The notes: generated by a model not told the origin, from the sequence alone. 64,000 nucleotides of DNA from Methanosarcina sp. (GCF_028693135.1 NZ_JAQUVZ010000017.1:1-64000), one strand, 5' to 3'; shown: positions 25,030-34,337, counted from the stretch's first letter. Made by a program: numbers and translations.

Positions 25030-26016
25030 TTATTTTCGACCCATACAAAACAGCTTAAAGCCCTTTTTTTCTTTCAGGTCTTTTGAAACTCCTATTTTCT
25101 GTTTGTAATAGCGATCTGCTCTTTTTGTTTTTTTCAGATCCCTTAATTTTTCGATTAGAATTTCCTCTTGTCTCCTGTTACCTAATTCTCTGGAAATCAC
25201 GAGTGCCTGCCCATAACGTTCAATTGCTTTTTCTTTTTCTCCCAGAAAACTATATGTCAAACCTAACCTTTCAAGAGTTTGTCCTTCTTTATATTTTTCC
25301 CCAATCTCCCTCAATATTTCAAGTTCCTGTTCACTATATTCTGCTACTTTTTTCATTTCTCCCAGGCGATTATATGCTATCACCAGATTCTTGAGAATAT
25401 CTCCTTCTCCCCGCTTATCCCCTATTTCCCTTGACATTTTGAGGGTTTGATCAAAGTATCCAATTGCTGCCCTTATTTCCCCCACCTGATAGCATAAGTT
25501 ACCCAGGTTTCCCAGGTTATTTCTTTCTCCTGTCAAATTCCCGGTTTCTCTGGCGATTTTAAGTGCACGCTCATAGAATTCAATTGCTTTTCCTGTTTCT
25601 CCCAAAAAACCGTATGCTATTCCTAAATTCCCTATAACAGCTCCTTCAATTTCTATGTTTCCTATTTCGCAGGAGATTTCCAGAGCCTGTTCATAGTATT
25701 CAATAGCTTTCTCTATCTCTCCTAAACGGCTATAGACTAATCCTATATTTTCGAAAGCTAGTTCTTCTCCTTGCCTATCGCCTATTTCTTTAAAAATCTC
25801 TACTGCCTGCTGGTAATATTCAATAGCTTTTCTTATTTCTCCAAGATGGCTGTAAGCTAAACCCAATCTTCCAAGGTTATTCCCCTCTTCCCTTCTATTT
25901 CCACTTTCCCTGGAATTTTTAAGATCCAGCTCACAAATTTCAATTGCTTTTTTGCTTTCTTTTACATCATTGTGTGTCAATCCAAAATTTACGGACCTGT
26001 TTTTTGCTTCTCGCAT
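25030..26016 (-). CDS. Tetratricopeptide repeat protein (328 aa)
   Basis: Six complete and one partial 40-residue TPR units (consensus AIEYYEQALEIxxEIGDRxGEG, then xxLGNLGxAYxxLGEIxK) cover residues about 22-300. This is the 40-residue LGN/MalT-like type that forms a superhelix binding peptides or other proteins. The basic tail reads KKGFKLFCMGRK. The gene has its own GGGGGGAA ribosome binding site, 586 bases downstream of the TPR/iSTAND-like gene on the same strand. The repeats resemble those of that protein, so it is probably derived from it. It may be an adaptor or competitor in the same system. Confidence 0.85.
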   Translation of the reverse strand: MREAKNRSVNFGLTHNDVKESKKAIEICELDLKNSRESGNRREEGNNLGRLGLAYSHLGEIRKAIEYYQQAVEIFKEIGDRQGEELAFENIGLVYSRLGEIEKAIEYYEQALEISCEIGNIEIEGAVIGNLGIAYGFLGETGKAIEFYERALKIARETGNLTGERNNLGNLGNLCYQVGEIRAAIGYFDQTLKMSREIGDKRGEGDILKNLVIAYNRLGEMKKVAEYSEQELEILREIGEKYKEGQTLERLGLTYSFLGEKEKAIERYGQALVISRELGNRRQEEILIEKLRDLKKTKRADRYYKQKIGVSKDLKEKKGFKLFCMGRK

Positions 26017-26269
26017 ACTTGTTCCCCCCTACAGGAATTATATATTCTATGCATGTCGTTTATTTATCTTTTCTTTTTCCCTGTAGTCTTCATGATCACT
26101 TTTTTAAAAACCATCTAAAATACACTAATTATTTTTTAATAATGTTTTAAACCAAGATAAGTTTTTTCTTTTCAAAGATAAAGATCAGACAACGGAAGTT
26201 TCAATATAAACTCTTAATTTCCATTCATTTTCACAGTCCAAGGAAAATTATAAAGAAACCGCTCGTAGA

Positions 26270-26405
26270 GCTGTAGTAGAAGCTCCAGACGTTCTAAGAA
26301 GCAATACTTCCAGTGTTACTGCTTTGATAAAAAGTGTCCGAATTTAATTAAACAGTAAACAAAAAAAGAGTTGAAGAAAATCAGAGAATAAATTTCCTGA
26401 TTATT
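26270..26405 (-). repeat. Partial dispersed repeat (variant D)
   Basis: It shares TTCTAAGAAGCAATACTTCCAG, in pieces, and GAAAATCAGAGAATAAATTTCC with 31735-31850, but the GC-rich module A is degenerate here. It is a relic of the same repeat family as at 29520 and 31684. Confidence 0.45.
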
Positions 26406-26551
26406 GGCTTGTGGTTTTGAAAATCACTTTCTCGGTTGTTGGGTTTGAAATGTAAAATTCGTTGATTACTGCAACCTGAGCCGAAAATTCATTGCTTCTT
26501 TACTTTCAATTTATGACCGGGTTTCCAGCTCGAATCTTTCCCCGGCAACCC

Positions 26552-26570
26552 CCGTTTGCGAAGCAAACGG
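26552..26570 (-). terminator. Stem-loop behind the TPR/iSTAND-like gene
   Basis: CCGTTTGC-GAA-GCAAACGG is a perfect 8-bp stem with a three-base loop, 33 bases past the stop codon at 26603 on the minus strand. It may end transcription or be a repeat hairpin; no long T-run follows. Confidence 0.45.
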
Positions 26571-26602
26571 CTTTTCCCATAAAATTAAAAAAGAAGATAA
26601 AA

Positions 26603-27994
26603 TCATTCATCAGATCCTTCAAGTTCCTTTAATTTCTGCTCGCAAAAGCCAATTATCCTCAGGTCTTCAATTGCCTTTCCTATCTCCAGGGATTGCTTCA
26701 AAAACTCAATTGCTTTTCTGGGTTCGCCCAGATCACTGTATGCGTCCCCCAGATTTCCAAGGCGATTTCCTTCTCCGCGCCTGTCGCCTATTTCTTTGGA
26801 AATTTTCAGTGCCTGTTCGTAATATTCAATTGCTTTTTTCGGCTCTCCCAGACTATAGTATACTGACCCCATACTTCCAAGACAATTTCCTTCTCCACGC
26901 CTGTCGCCTATTTCTCTTGCAATTTTCAGTGCCTGTTCATAATATTCAATTGCTTTTCTGGGTTCGCCCAGATAACTGTATGCTAACCCCAGATTTCCAA
27001 GGTCTGCACCTTCTCCGCGCCTGTCTCCTGTCTCTTTAGCGATTTTTAGCGCCTGTCCATAATATTCAATCGCTTTTCTCACAGAACCAAGCTGTTCATA
27101 TATGACGCCAAAGTTTTTCAGAATATATCCTTCTTCTTTCTTGTTCCCGATTTCTTTTGCTATTACCAAAGCCTGTTCTGAATATTCAAGAGCCTTTTTC
27201 AAATCTCCAAGCTGGTAGTATGTTATCCCGAGTTTGCTGTATATCGATTCATTTAGATTCTTGTTGTCGAGTTTGGATGATATCAATGCAGCAGTTTCAA
27301 GGTATTTTACAGCTTCTTTTGAATGACCAAAAAATAGTGTAATAGTTCCGAGGTTGTAATTCCAGTAAGCAAGTTTATAGGGGTCTTTTATTCCCCTGTC
27401 CTTAAACTCTTTTATTAAGTTCAAATAATACTCAATTAGGTCTTCAAGTCCCTTTTTGTCCAGACCATCGAAATCCTCAAATTCAAACATTGGGCTGGAA
27501 GTTATTTCTCGCTTTACATCAAACTCAAAAATAGTGGTTCTCCAGGAGAAAAAATCCTGTGCCTCGTCAAGAATTAAATTAAGTGATGCACTGTTAATCC
27601 AGATAAGTATTGGGTGTTTGATTTCCAGGAATTTCTCTCGCATCATATTTAGTAAGAGGAGAACCTCGGATTTTCCACTAATGTTTTTCGTTTTTACTGC
27701 GCTATCAATCCCAAAAACAAAAAATGCAACTTTTTTATTTTCCTCAAGTTTTGAATTGTATAAATCTGATTTAGTGGTTTCCTCTAAAAGCTGGAAAAGA
27801 TTGGTAGATTCCTCATTCATTTCAAGGTTGTAAATGTGAATTCTACTGTGTACCCTCTCAAAAATTTCCTTGCAGATTGTATCACATAAAACTGGTTCGT
27901 TACAGCGCACAAATGCAATTGTGCAGTCCTCGGAAAGATCAAGAAGTGTAACTATTTCTTCAATTTTCATTAAATGAGAAGGGTCCAGTTCCAT
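26603..27994 (-). CDS. TPR protein with N-terminal inactive-STAND-like domain (463 aa)
   Basis: Residues 1-160 form a P-loop-NTPase-like alpha/beta domain without a Walker A motif; strands KVAFFVFGID and HPILIWINSASL, then LDEAQDFFSWRTTIFEFD (143-160). The last motif (xxxDFWSWRxxxFEF) recurs in bacterial TPR proteins next to GHRGSGKS-type ATPases, and it fits what has been called iSTAND (inactive STAND) in conflict systems. From about 205 to 455 there are six TPRs of 40 residues, the last four nearly identical. The gene follows the AAA+ ATPase at 28062 by 67 bases on the same strand, so they form a two-gene operon. Predicted cytosolic, probably a sensor or effector-recruiting partner of the ATPase. 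Confidence 0.8.
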   Translation of the reverse strand: MELDPSHLMKIEEIVTLLDLSEDCTIAFVRCNEPVLCDTICKEIFERVHSRIHIYNLEMNEESTNLFQLLEETTKSDLYNSKLEENKKVAFFVFGIDSAVKTKNISGKSEVLLLLNMMREKFLEIKHPILIWINSASLNLILDEAQDFFSWRTTIFEFDVKREITSSPMFEFEDFDGLDKKGLEDLIEYYLNLIKEFKDRGIKDPYKLAYWNYNLGTITLFFGHSKEAVKYLETAALISSKLDNKNLNESIYSKLGITYYQLGDLKKALEYSEQALVIAKEIGNKKEEGYILKNFGVIYEQLGSVRKAIEYYGQALKIAKETGDRRGEGADLGNLGLAYSYLGEPRKAIEYYEQALKIAREIGDRRGEGNCLGSMGSVYYSLGEPKKAIEYYEQALKISKEIGDRRGEGNRLGNLGDAYSDLGEPRKAIEFLKQSLEIGKAIEDLRIIGFCEQKLKELEGSDE

Positions 27995-28061
27995 AGTTCT
28001 ACCTGTTGTGGTTCCAAATATTGAAAATAAGTTTTGAGGTATACCCTGTTTCCTGTTTGTT

Positions 28062-29330
28062 TTACTTTTTCGGAAGAAGATTTTTCTCTTCGAGAATCGA
28101 CCTGACTATAGGATTGAGGTCACACCAGCTTCTTCCGTTTTTGTATTCAAGCACACTGAGGTTATGAAGCAGACCAACAAGCTTCTCATCTCTTTTTATT
28201 TCTTTAGTCTTATAAATCTTCAGAAGTACTTCGTAGTCTTCATCACTTAACTGTGCCTGATATGAGTTCTTAAGCCCATTAATCACTTCGACAACAATAT
28301 CTTTGTCTATCAAGGTCTTTTTTCTGGTTATGGCACGTACTGCCGAATCTCTGATAATCCTTATGTACTCCCTGATAACGCCCCCACTCATATCAATTAT
28401 GTATTCAAGGGCTTCGGGAGTAAATAGGTCAAGAGAAACTCTTTTTGTCACAATTTGCTTCATGAAAGTTCTCCCAGCTGGTTCCTGGGCTATACTTTCA
28501 TCTTTTTCGCGAACTTTGATGTTCGGATAAATGATATCGTCGCTAAAGTTCATTTTTATCTGGGTGAATTTTTCTGAACTTCGAAGTGATATGGGAAATG
28601 TATAGATTATCTTGCACATTGGCTGGGTTAGTTGGGTGCTGTGATAGTAGAATAGGTTTAATGCTTTTTCATAATCGCATTTTTCAAGGTTGTCTATTAT
28701 AACAAGTACCTGTTTTCCACTTCTTTCGATTTCAGCAATTATGTCGTTTATAAGGTTAATTAGCTCAGATACACGCGGCTGGATTTCCTCTCTTATTTCT
28801 TGCCTGGTGGTTGTTTCACTCTTCATCCTTGCCAGTAGTTCAACAAAGTAGACAGGTAAGCTAAAGCCTGCACCGCCCTCAAGCTTATCCTCATGAACTT
28901 CCATTTTTGTGATTGATTTCCCCCATTTTTTTGTTCTTTCCATTAATGGGGGACTTATATTACAGTCTTCATCTTGACATTTTCCTATTATTTTTGTAAG
29001 TATTGAAAATAAGACATCAGTGTAGTTTATGTCGTTGTTGTCCAGAAGATCGAGAACACTAAAATGTACAATAAAAAATTTATCTCCCATCTCTCTGTTC
29101 AGATATGACACAAGACGGTTTAATGCAGTTGTTTTGCCTGAGCCTCTATGTCCTGTGAAAAGAAGTTTAACTGGCTCATTAGTTTCAAGGCTAAGCTCAA
29201 GGCGGGTTTTAAGCTCTTCGATGTTTGTTTCGTTCTGATCAATTTCTACATAGTAGTTTTCCAAATCATCATTTTGAAGAGCTTTATTTGGGTTAAATAA
29301 GTGGTAAATTTCCTTTAAGTCTCCGGCCAT
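28062..29330 (-). CDS. AAA+/STAND-like P-loop ATPase (422 aa)
   Basis: Walker A GHRGSGKT is at 60-67 and Walker B VLVIIDNLEK at 208-217, with a sensor-like segment KIIYTFPISL after it and a helical lid (SGGVIREYIRIIRDSAVRA). The C-terminal ~70 residues (LSDEDYEVLLKIYKTKEI, NLSVLEYKNGRSWCDLNP) look like a winged helix, as in Orc1/Cdc6-type and MalT-like ATPases. It is probably a regulatory switch that hydrolyses ATP. SD AAGGAAG precedes ATG 29330. It is the first gene of an operon with the iSTAND-like TPR protein at 26603. Confidence 0.85.
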   Translation of the reverse strand: MAGDLKEIYHLFNPNKALQNDDLENYYVEIDQNETNIEELKTRLELSLETNEPVKLLFTGHRGSGKTTALNRLVSYLNREMGDKFFIVHFSVLDLLDNNDINYTDVLFSILTKIIGKCQDEDCNISPPLMERTKKWGKSITKMEVHEDKLEGGAGFSLPVYFVELLARMKSETTTRQEIREEIQPRVSELINLINDIIAEIERSGKQVLVIIDNLEKCDYEKALNLFYYHSTQLTQPMCKIIYTFPISLRSSEKFTQIKMNFSDDIIYPNIKVREKDESIAQEPAGRTFMKQIVTKRVSLDLFTPEALEYIIDMSGGVIREYIRIIRDSAVRAITRKKTLIDKDIVVEVINGLKNSYQAQLSDEDYEVLLKIYKTKEIKRDEKLVGLLHNLSVLEYKNGRSWCDLNPIVRSILEEKNLLPKK

Positions 29331-29519
29331 TATTGTACTTCCTTTTCAGAAATTTAGATGATTTCAGCATGAAGTCTATGTTATGAACGATATATAACAT
29401 TTTGAGTGTAATGATCTTTGTGATGGTTTCACTTTTTGTTTTGCAGATAACTTAGCTTTGAATAACTCTTATATTTTCGTATATGTTGCATTCTTAAGTT
29501 TTAGGATGTGTTGCTTTTT

Positions 29520-29588
29520 TGCAGACTTCACGGAAAAGCCGCTCTCCTGCGTCGAGCGTGGAGTTGCCCAGGGTTCTAAAAAGCAGTA
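29520..29588 (-). repeat. Partial dispersed repeat (variant D), with module A
   Basis: Module A (GCCGCTCTCCTGCGTCGAGCGTG, split at about 29537-29559 on the plus strand) is preceded by TTTTTTGCAGACTTCACGGA and followed by GGTTCTAAAAAGCAGTACT, as at 31684. Module B is absent. Confidence 0.6.
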
Positions 29589-29593
29589 CTAAG

Positions 29594-29721
29594 AGCCTAT
29601 CCGAAAAATCAGTAATGCATGTTGAAAAGTCATAATAGGTCTATAATATCAGAGTATCCGTTCCGGTTTTGATATTGCATATTGTAAAAGTTACAGCAGG
29701 TAAGCACTTTTCGGATAGGCT
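29594..29721. mobile_element. MITE-like element, 128 bp, with target duplication
   Basis: The ends AGCCTATCCGAAAA and TTTTCGGATAGGCT are perfect inverted repeats of 14 bases (16 with flanks), and the flanks are a five-base direct duplication CTAAG (29589-29593 and 29722-29726). The 100-base interior codes for nothing. It was probably moved by a transposase encoded elsewhere. It has landed directly beside a variant D repeat. Confidence 0.75.
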
Positions 29722-29966
29722 CTAAGAACTGGCTGCTGCTGTAAGGAATCATGTGGACTGTTAACAGATCAACTCTCCAAGTTTAGTTAACGTTCCACCA
29801 AAGTTTTTAATATATTTGTGCTAAATTATAATATCGGTAGCAAGGATTTACACCTTACTTTTAGAAAGAATCGAAGGCATACCGTCTTAGAAGATGTTGA
29901 AGGGATCCTCTCTTTTTTAGTGTAATTCTTTGCGAGAATAATTACAGCTTACGGGGGAAATAGTAT

Positions 29967-31460
29967 ATGAAAACTTATATGCTACTTATACTACTTGGCG
30001 TTTCGTTCATAATGTTAACAGGAACTGGCCTCGCAGAGAATGAAACGTATGATACGGAGGCTTTTCGACAAGCTTTAGAGCAGGATGGGTTCACCGTACA
30101 GGACGGTGAGCTGGGGTACTTTGATTTAATCAGGTTATTGGAGGAAGGAGTATTACCTTCTGCGTATGGAAACAATCCCACCACAAAATATGTGGCATTT
30201 TTTGTTCCAGCGGCATCTGGCCATGAAGTAGATGAACGGATTTCTAAACTAACAAGTACGCTCGGGATGAGCGGGAACACAACTCCTTTCTGGAACCTTG
30301 GTCCTGATGAAGCTGTTGTTTTCGTGGGAAGAACCCCACCGGAATGCAGGTACTTCAGTTACGATCATTACATAATGCACAGGACATATGGGAATGAGAA
30401 AAGATGGCTCTTTTCCAACATAGCAGATACGCTGAACAGCCTGGTTATCAAAACCGAAGGAACTCCAAATGGGTCGTCTGGGAATCCTTACAATCAAACC
30501 ACGGTAATAATCATTACAGCTGACAGAGGCATTGATCAACGCATCCGGGCTGCTGCCCAATCAGCGGGGTATTCGGATAACATAACTAACACCCAGGTGC
30601 TTCCCTCAGCCATATTAAACATGGGTCTGGAGAATAACTCCGATACATTTGCCGCATTTGTCCGCCCGGCCTTAGTCAATGACACGCAGGCTGGTGATGA
30701 TTACATAAATAATACACCTGCAACTGTTTTCCGGATTACTCCCAATAACACTACGGAGCTGGACCCGTATGATTATCCGGAGCTAAGAGTCCGTGGAACC
30801 GGGCAAACAGAGTTTGAGCTTAAAGATGATCTCGAAGAGCTAAGGATTGCGATTCTCAACAAATATAATGAGTCGAATGCCACAGAGCTTCCGACCAGTC
30901 AGGCAGTTCCTGTAGGGAGTGATGCTATCCAGAGAGGAATTAACGCCGTGGGTCCTAACAACGATGCGTGCTATCTATGGACAGCAAACCAGACTGTCTC
31001 TTCGCCTACACCTCCTTTCTTTAACACTTCGCTGTACTATCCTTTCCTGCGAGACTCGGCAATTACTCTGGGCAACGATACCAATGAATTCATAATTGTC
31101 TATGGGGTCAACCATGTAGCCACAGGAAAGGCGACGTACTCGAACTTCGCAATATACGGAGCTGATGTGTGGAATGGTGTTAGAGCAATCACAGACGAAG
31201 ATTTCAATGGATCTGCTGAGGAATATCTCCCTGACAATCCCAATGCGAAATACCTTTACGTCTACAAGCTCGCCAGGAACTGCAGCGAAGGTGATCAATA
31301 CTGCTACGAGGTTCCCTCTGGTATGGGACCCCATGGCATAGAGCCGGATCAACCGCTTTTTGTTGCCTGGAGGGCCTACATGGAAAACTCTACTAAAACC
31401 GGGCCATCCTACTCGGAGATTGTGTACGATCGGGCTATAAAGTTCGACCTGAAGAGTTAA
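29967..31460 (+). CDS. Secreted protein of unknown family (497 aa)
   Basis: A signal peptide (MLLILLGVSFIMLTGTGLA) is followed by a mature protein with many N-glycosylation sequons (NNT, NQT, NDT, NAT, NCS) and four cysteines (CYL, NCSEGDQYC), so it is exported and probably glycosylated. A conserved-looking core reads PPECRYFSYDHYIMHRTYG. Towards the end GPHGIEPDQPLFVAWRAYMEN looks like another fixed block. I do not recognise a domain. The GGGGGAAATAGTAT leader serves as ribosome binding site, with TAAATTATAATAT about 140 bases upstream as promoter candidate. It stands alone, surrounded by repeats. Confidence 0.75.
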   Translation: MKTYMLLILLGVSFIMLTGTGLAENETYDTEAFRQALEQDGFTVQDGELGYFDLIRLLEEGVLPSAYGNNPTTKYVAFFVPAASGHEVDERISKLTSTLGMSGNTTPFWNLGPDEAVVFVGRTPPECRYFSYDHYIMHRTYGNEKRWLFSNIADTLNSLVIKTEGTPNGSSGNPYNQTTVIIITADRGIDQRIRAAAQSAGYSDNITNTQVLPSAILNMGLENNSDTFAAFVRPALVNDTQAGDDYINNTPATVFRITPNNTTELDPYDYPELRVRGTGQTEFELKDDLEELRIAILNKYNESNATELPTSQAVPVGSDAIQRGINAVGPNNDACYLWTANQTVSSPTPPFFNTSLYYPFLRDSAITLGNDTNEFIIVYGVNHVATGKATYSNFAIYGADVWNGVRAITDEDFNGSAEEYLPDNPNAKYLYVYKLARNCSEGDQYCYEVPSGMGPHGIEPDQPLFVAWRAYMENSTKTGPSYSEIVYDRAIKFDLKS

Positions 31461-31683
31461 GGTAAAAGGAACCGGGATATTAAGGCCAATTCAAGCTCTG
31501 GCTGATATGTGTTACCTGTAGGCTGAATGTGTTACCTGTAAACACATTCATTCATTTTTTATATCTACAACGCCAGAGCTGTATTTTATAATACCCTTTT
31601 GTTGTTTAGAACGGTTGGCAAGAATAATTTTCAGGCTTTAACTTTTTTCAGGGCTTCATTTGATAAAATGCAGGAATTTCAGC

Positions 31684-31856
31684 TTTTTTGCAGACTTCAC
31701 GGAAAAGCCGCTCTCCTGCGTCGAACGTGTGGAACCCCGGTTTTAAGAAATAATACTTCCAGCCCTGCTTCTGTAAAAAAAAGAAATTGAAATTTTGTTT
31801 AACGGATGCAAAAAAGTTAAAAGAAAATCAGAGAAGAAAAATTCCCTGATTGTTTA
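31684..31856 (-). repeat. Partial dispersed repeat (variant D), longer copy
   Basis: It contains TTTTTTGCAGACTTCACGGA, module A with one change (GTCGAACGTG), CGGTTTTAAGAAATAATACTTCCAG in segments, and AAAATCAGAGAAGAAAAATTCCC. The same order is found at 26270-26405. It fills most of the gap between the secreted protein and the CoA ligase. Confidence 0.6.
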
Positions 31857-31890
31857 AGTTACTAAATAGTGATTTAAAATTGGGCGGGGC

Positions 31891-33192
31891 TCAGAGTTCT
31901 GCCCGCCTGTCAATAACCCTCTTTGCCTTTCCTGTGGTCCTCTCGATGCTGCCTTTCTCCAGCAATTCGACGTTTGTGCGGATGTTCAGGACGGCTTTGA
32001 GTTCGTGCTGGACGTGGTTCTGGATGGCTTTGAGGTCTTTGAGGTCGCCGGTAAAGGCGTTATCTTCGAGTTCGACTTCGATTGTGAGCTCGTCAAGCAT
32101 GTGTTTATTGCGGTCAAGGATAAGCTGGAATTGTTCACCGACCTGCGGGATTCTTGAGATTACGTCCTGGATCTGGGAGGGGAAAACATTGATACCACGG
32201 ACGATCATCATGTCGTCTACCCTGCCAAGAAGACGTGAGATCCTGGTTGTTGTACGGCCGCAGTCGCATTCGGACTCAAGGAGGCGGGTTATGTCACCTG
32301 TGCGGTATCTTATGTTACATAAGCCTTCCTTGTTGAGGGAGGTTAAGACGAGTTCCCCTTTTTCACCTTCGGACACCTGCTCTCCGTTTTCATCCAGGAC
32401 TTCGACGAGGAAGTTGTCGCTCCAGATGTGCAGGCCATTCTGTTCCTGACACTCAAAACCGACGCCGGGACCGAGCATTTCGGAGAGGCCGTAACAGTCA
32501 TAGGCTTTGAGGTTCAGGCGTTTTTCAAGCTGCTTCCGCGTGTTTTCTGACCAGGGCTCGCCACCGAAAATGGCTGCTTTTAAGGAGAGTTTGTCTATTA
32601 AGCCGAGCTCTTCTGCGGTCTCTGCGAGGTAGAAAGCGTAGGAAGGGGTGCAGTGGACTGCGGTTACCCCGAAGTCGATCATCATTTCAAGCTGCCGGGC
32701 GGTGTTGCCTGTCGCTGCCGGCACGACCAGGGCTCCCATCCTCTCTACACCGTAGTGGAAGCCCATGCCTCCGGTAAAGAGGCCATAGTTCATGGAGTTC
32801 TGGATCACGTCGCCTTTTGTAAGCCCTATCATCGTAAGGCTTCGGGCGATCAGGTCCGACCAGGTCTCAATGTCCTTTGCAGTATATCCGACAACCGTGG
32901 GCTTTCCGCTGGTTCCTGAGGAGGCGTGGATGCGCACGATATCCTCTTTCTTTGCAGCAAACAGCCCGAATGGATAGTTGTCCCGAAGGTCTGTTTTGCG
33001 TGTGAAAGGCAGCTTCCGGACGTCCTCAAGGGTCTTGATGTCCCCGGGAGCGACTCCAGCCTCTTTGAATTTCTGCCTGTAGAAGGGAACGTTGTCATAG
33101 ACCAGCTTTGCACTGTGCTGCAGGCGTTTCAGCTGTAGTCTCTTCATTTCTTCGGGATCCATTGTTTCATATTTCGGCTGCCAGTATTTCAT
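31891..33192 (-). CDS. Phenylacetate-CoA ligase (PaaK-like adenylate-forming enzyme)
   Basis: The 433-residue protein is a full-length member of the adenylate-forming family: HASSGTSGKPTVVGYT is the ATP-binding loop, AYDCYGLSEMLGPGV the second core motif, YRTGDI the hinge aspartate region, and the C-terminal domain ends with RTTGKAKRVIDRR. It converts an aryl acid plus ATP and CoA to the aryl-CoA via an adenylate. In methanogens such ligases are thought to recover aryl acids for aromatic amino acid synthesis; the exact substrate is unknown. It is a single gene; the upstream region is not obviously shared. Confidence 0.9.
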   Translation of the reverse strand: MKYWQPKYETMDPEEMKRLQLKRLQHSAKLVYDNVPFYRQKFKEAGVAPGDIKTLEDVRKLPFTRKTDLRDNYPFGLFAAKKEDIVRIHASSGTSGKPTVVGYTAKDIETWSDLIARSLTMIGLTKGDVIQNSMNYGLFTGGMGFHYGVERMGALVVPAATGNTARQLEMMIDFGVTAVHCTPSYAFYLAETAEELGLIDKLSLKAAIFGGEPWSENTRKQLEKRLNLKAYDCYGLSEMLGPGVGFECQEQNGLHIWSDNFLVEVLDENGEQVSEGEKGELVLTSLNKEGLCNIRYRTGDITRLLESECDCGRTTTRISRLLGRVDDMMIVRGINVFPSQIQDVISRIPQVGEQFQLILDRNKHMLDELTIEVELEDNAFTGDLKDLKAIQNHVQHELKAVLNIRTNVELLEKGSIERTTGKAKRVIDRRAEL

Positions 33193-33597
33193 TAAAAGAA
33201 CCTTCTTTGATTTGTAAAACCGTTCTCCAGTTGTAAACTTTAATGCATGGGTGCCATGTCTCTACATGTCATGCTATGTTAAGTAATCTTATGAGCAATA
33301 TAATATGTTAGGAAAAATCAAACTTTACTGTAGCCCTTCCCACATATAAATATTGTTGAGCGAACCTTTCGGGTTGGGAAGGTTATTAAATTTAGTTGGT
33401 TTGAATCTTATTTATCTTCCACATCAATTATCGTCCACATCAATTATCTTCCAAATCAATTATCGTTCACATCTATCGTCCACATCAATTGCTTGCAATT
33501 CCCTGTACTTCTAATATTTCTAAGGCATTATAAGTAAACTTTTCATACTGGTGCGGAAATATAAGCTATATAAATAAAATAAGGGGGACTTCTGGAA
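33193..33597. other. Intergenic stretch with 16-bp tandem repeat
   Basis: Five units of ATCKTCCACATCAATT (one shortened) stand at 33414-33490. A promoter-like GCTATATAAATAAAATA at 33566-33582 precedes the methyltransferase-like gene at 33598. Nothing else is recognised. Confidence 0.75.
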
Positions 33598-34230
33598 TTG
33601 GTTTCTTCCAAAATTACTGCTGTTATTTCTCTGGTAGTATTTGCATTTATTCACAGCCTGACTGCGAGCCTGCCGTTCAAACGCTTTGTCATGAGAGTTG
33701 CTGGTCCCAGAGCAGAAACGCTTTATCTGCCGGCATATAGCCTTACTGCGGGGCTGACGATATTGCCGCTTGTCTATCAGCTCTACAAAAATCCGGGGCG
33801 GGTTCTCTACAAAATACCTTCTCCCTGGCGCTGGTTCATGGTTGGGGGACAGTTAATTGCCGGAATGCTTGCCCCCATGGCTTTTCGGGATGCTCGGCAC
33901 CGGTTCAAAATACGCTCGCAGCTATCTGGCCCGCAGGCTTCAGAAGCAGATTCCCTGAAGATCCGGGGCATTTACCGGTGGGTAAGGGATCCCTTCCTGC
34001 TTTCGGGGCTTGTCACGATCTGTCTCACTCCTATTATGACCGTCAATCTGCTTGTCATATACCTTTTGACTACCATCTATCTGTATCTGGGGTCCCTGCA
34101 CTGGGAGACAAGGCTGGTGGCGCAGTTCGGTGATGAATACCGGGAGTACCAAAAAAGGGTTCACAGGATAATTCCCGGATTAAGAGGAGGAAGTGTTAAA
34201 GAATCTGATCAATCCTCAGTTAATATATAA
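33598..34230 (+). CDS. NnrU/isoprenylcysteine methyltransferase-like membrane protein
   Basis: The 210-residue protein has five or six membrane spans and the C-terminal pattern GIYRWVRDPFLLSG ... LGSLHWETRLVAQFGDEYREYQKRV, which is typical of the NnrU and isoprenylcysteine carboxyl methyltransferase-like groups (the RHP and YxxYxxxV region). Such proteins may methylate isoprenoid or lipid substrates with SAM. The start codon is TTG 33598 with GGGGGACTT upstream. The next gene (34338) encodes a small protease-like protein on the same strand, 107 bases later. Confidence 0.75.
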   Translation: MVSSKITAVISLVVFAFIHSLTASLPFKRFVMRVAGPRAETLYLPAYSLTAGLTILPLVYQLYKNPGRVLYKIPSPWRWFMVGGQLIAGMLAPMAFRDARHRFKIRSQLSGPQASEADSLKIRGIYRWVRDPFLLSGLVTICLTPIMTVNLLVIYLLTTIYLYLGSLHWETRLVAQFGDEYREYQKRVHRIIPGLRGGSVKESDQSSVNI

Positions 34231-34337
34231 CGCTAAATATAATTGTAACCCAGTTTAACGTAAACTCCAAAAATACCATTAACTATGCCCAGAAGAAAAA
34301 CTATGTCCAGACGAAACCGGCAGGTTGGCTAAAGCTT

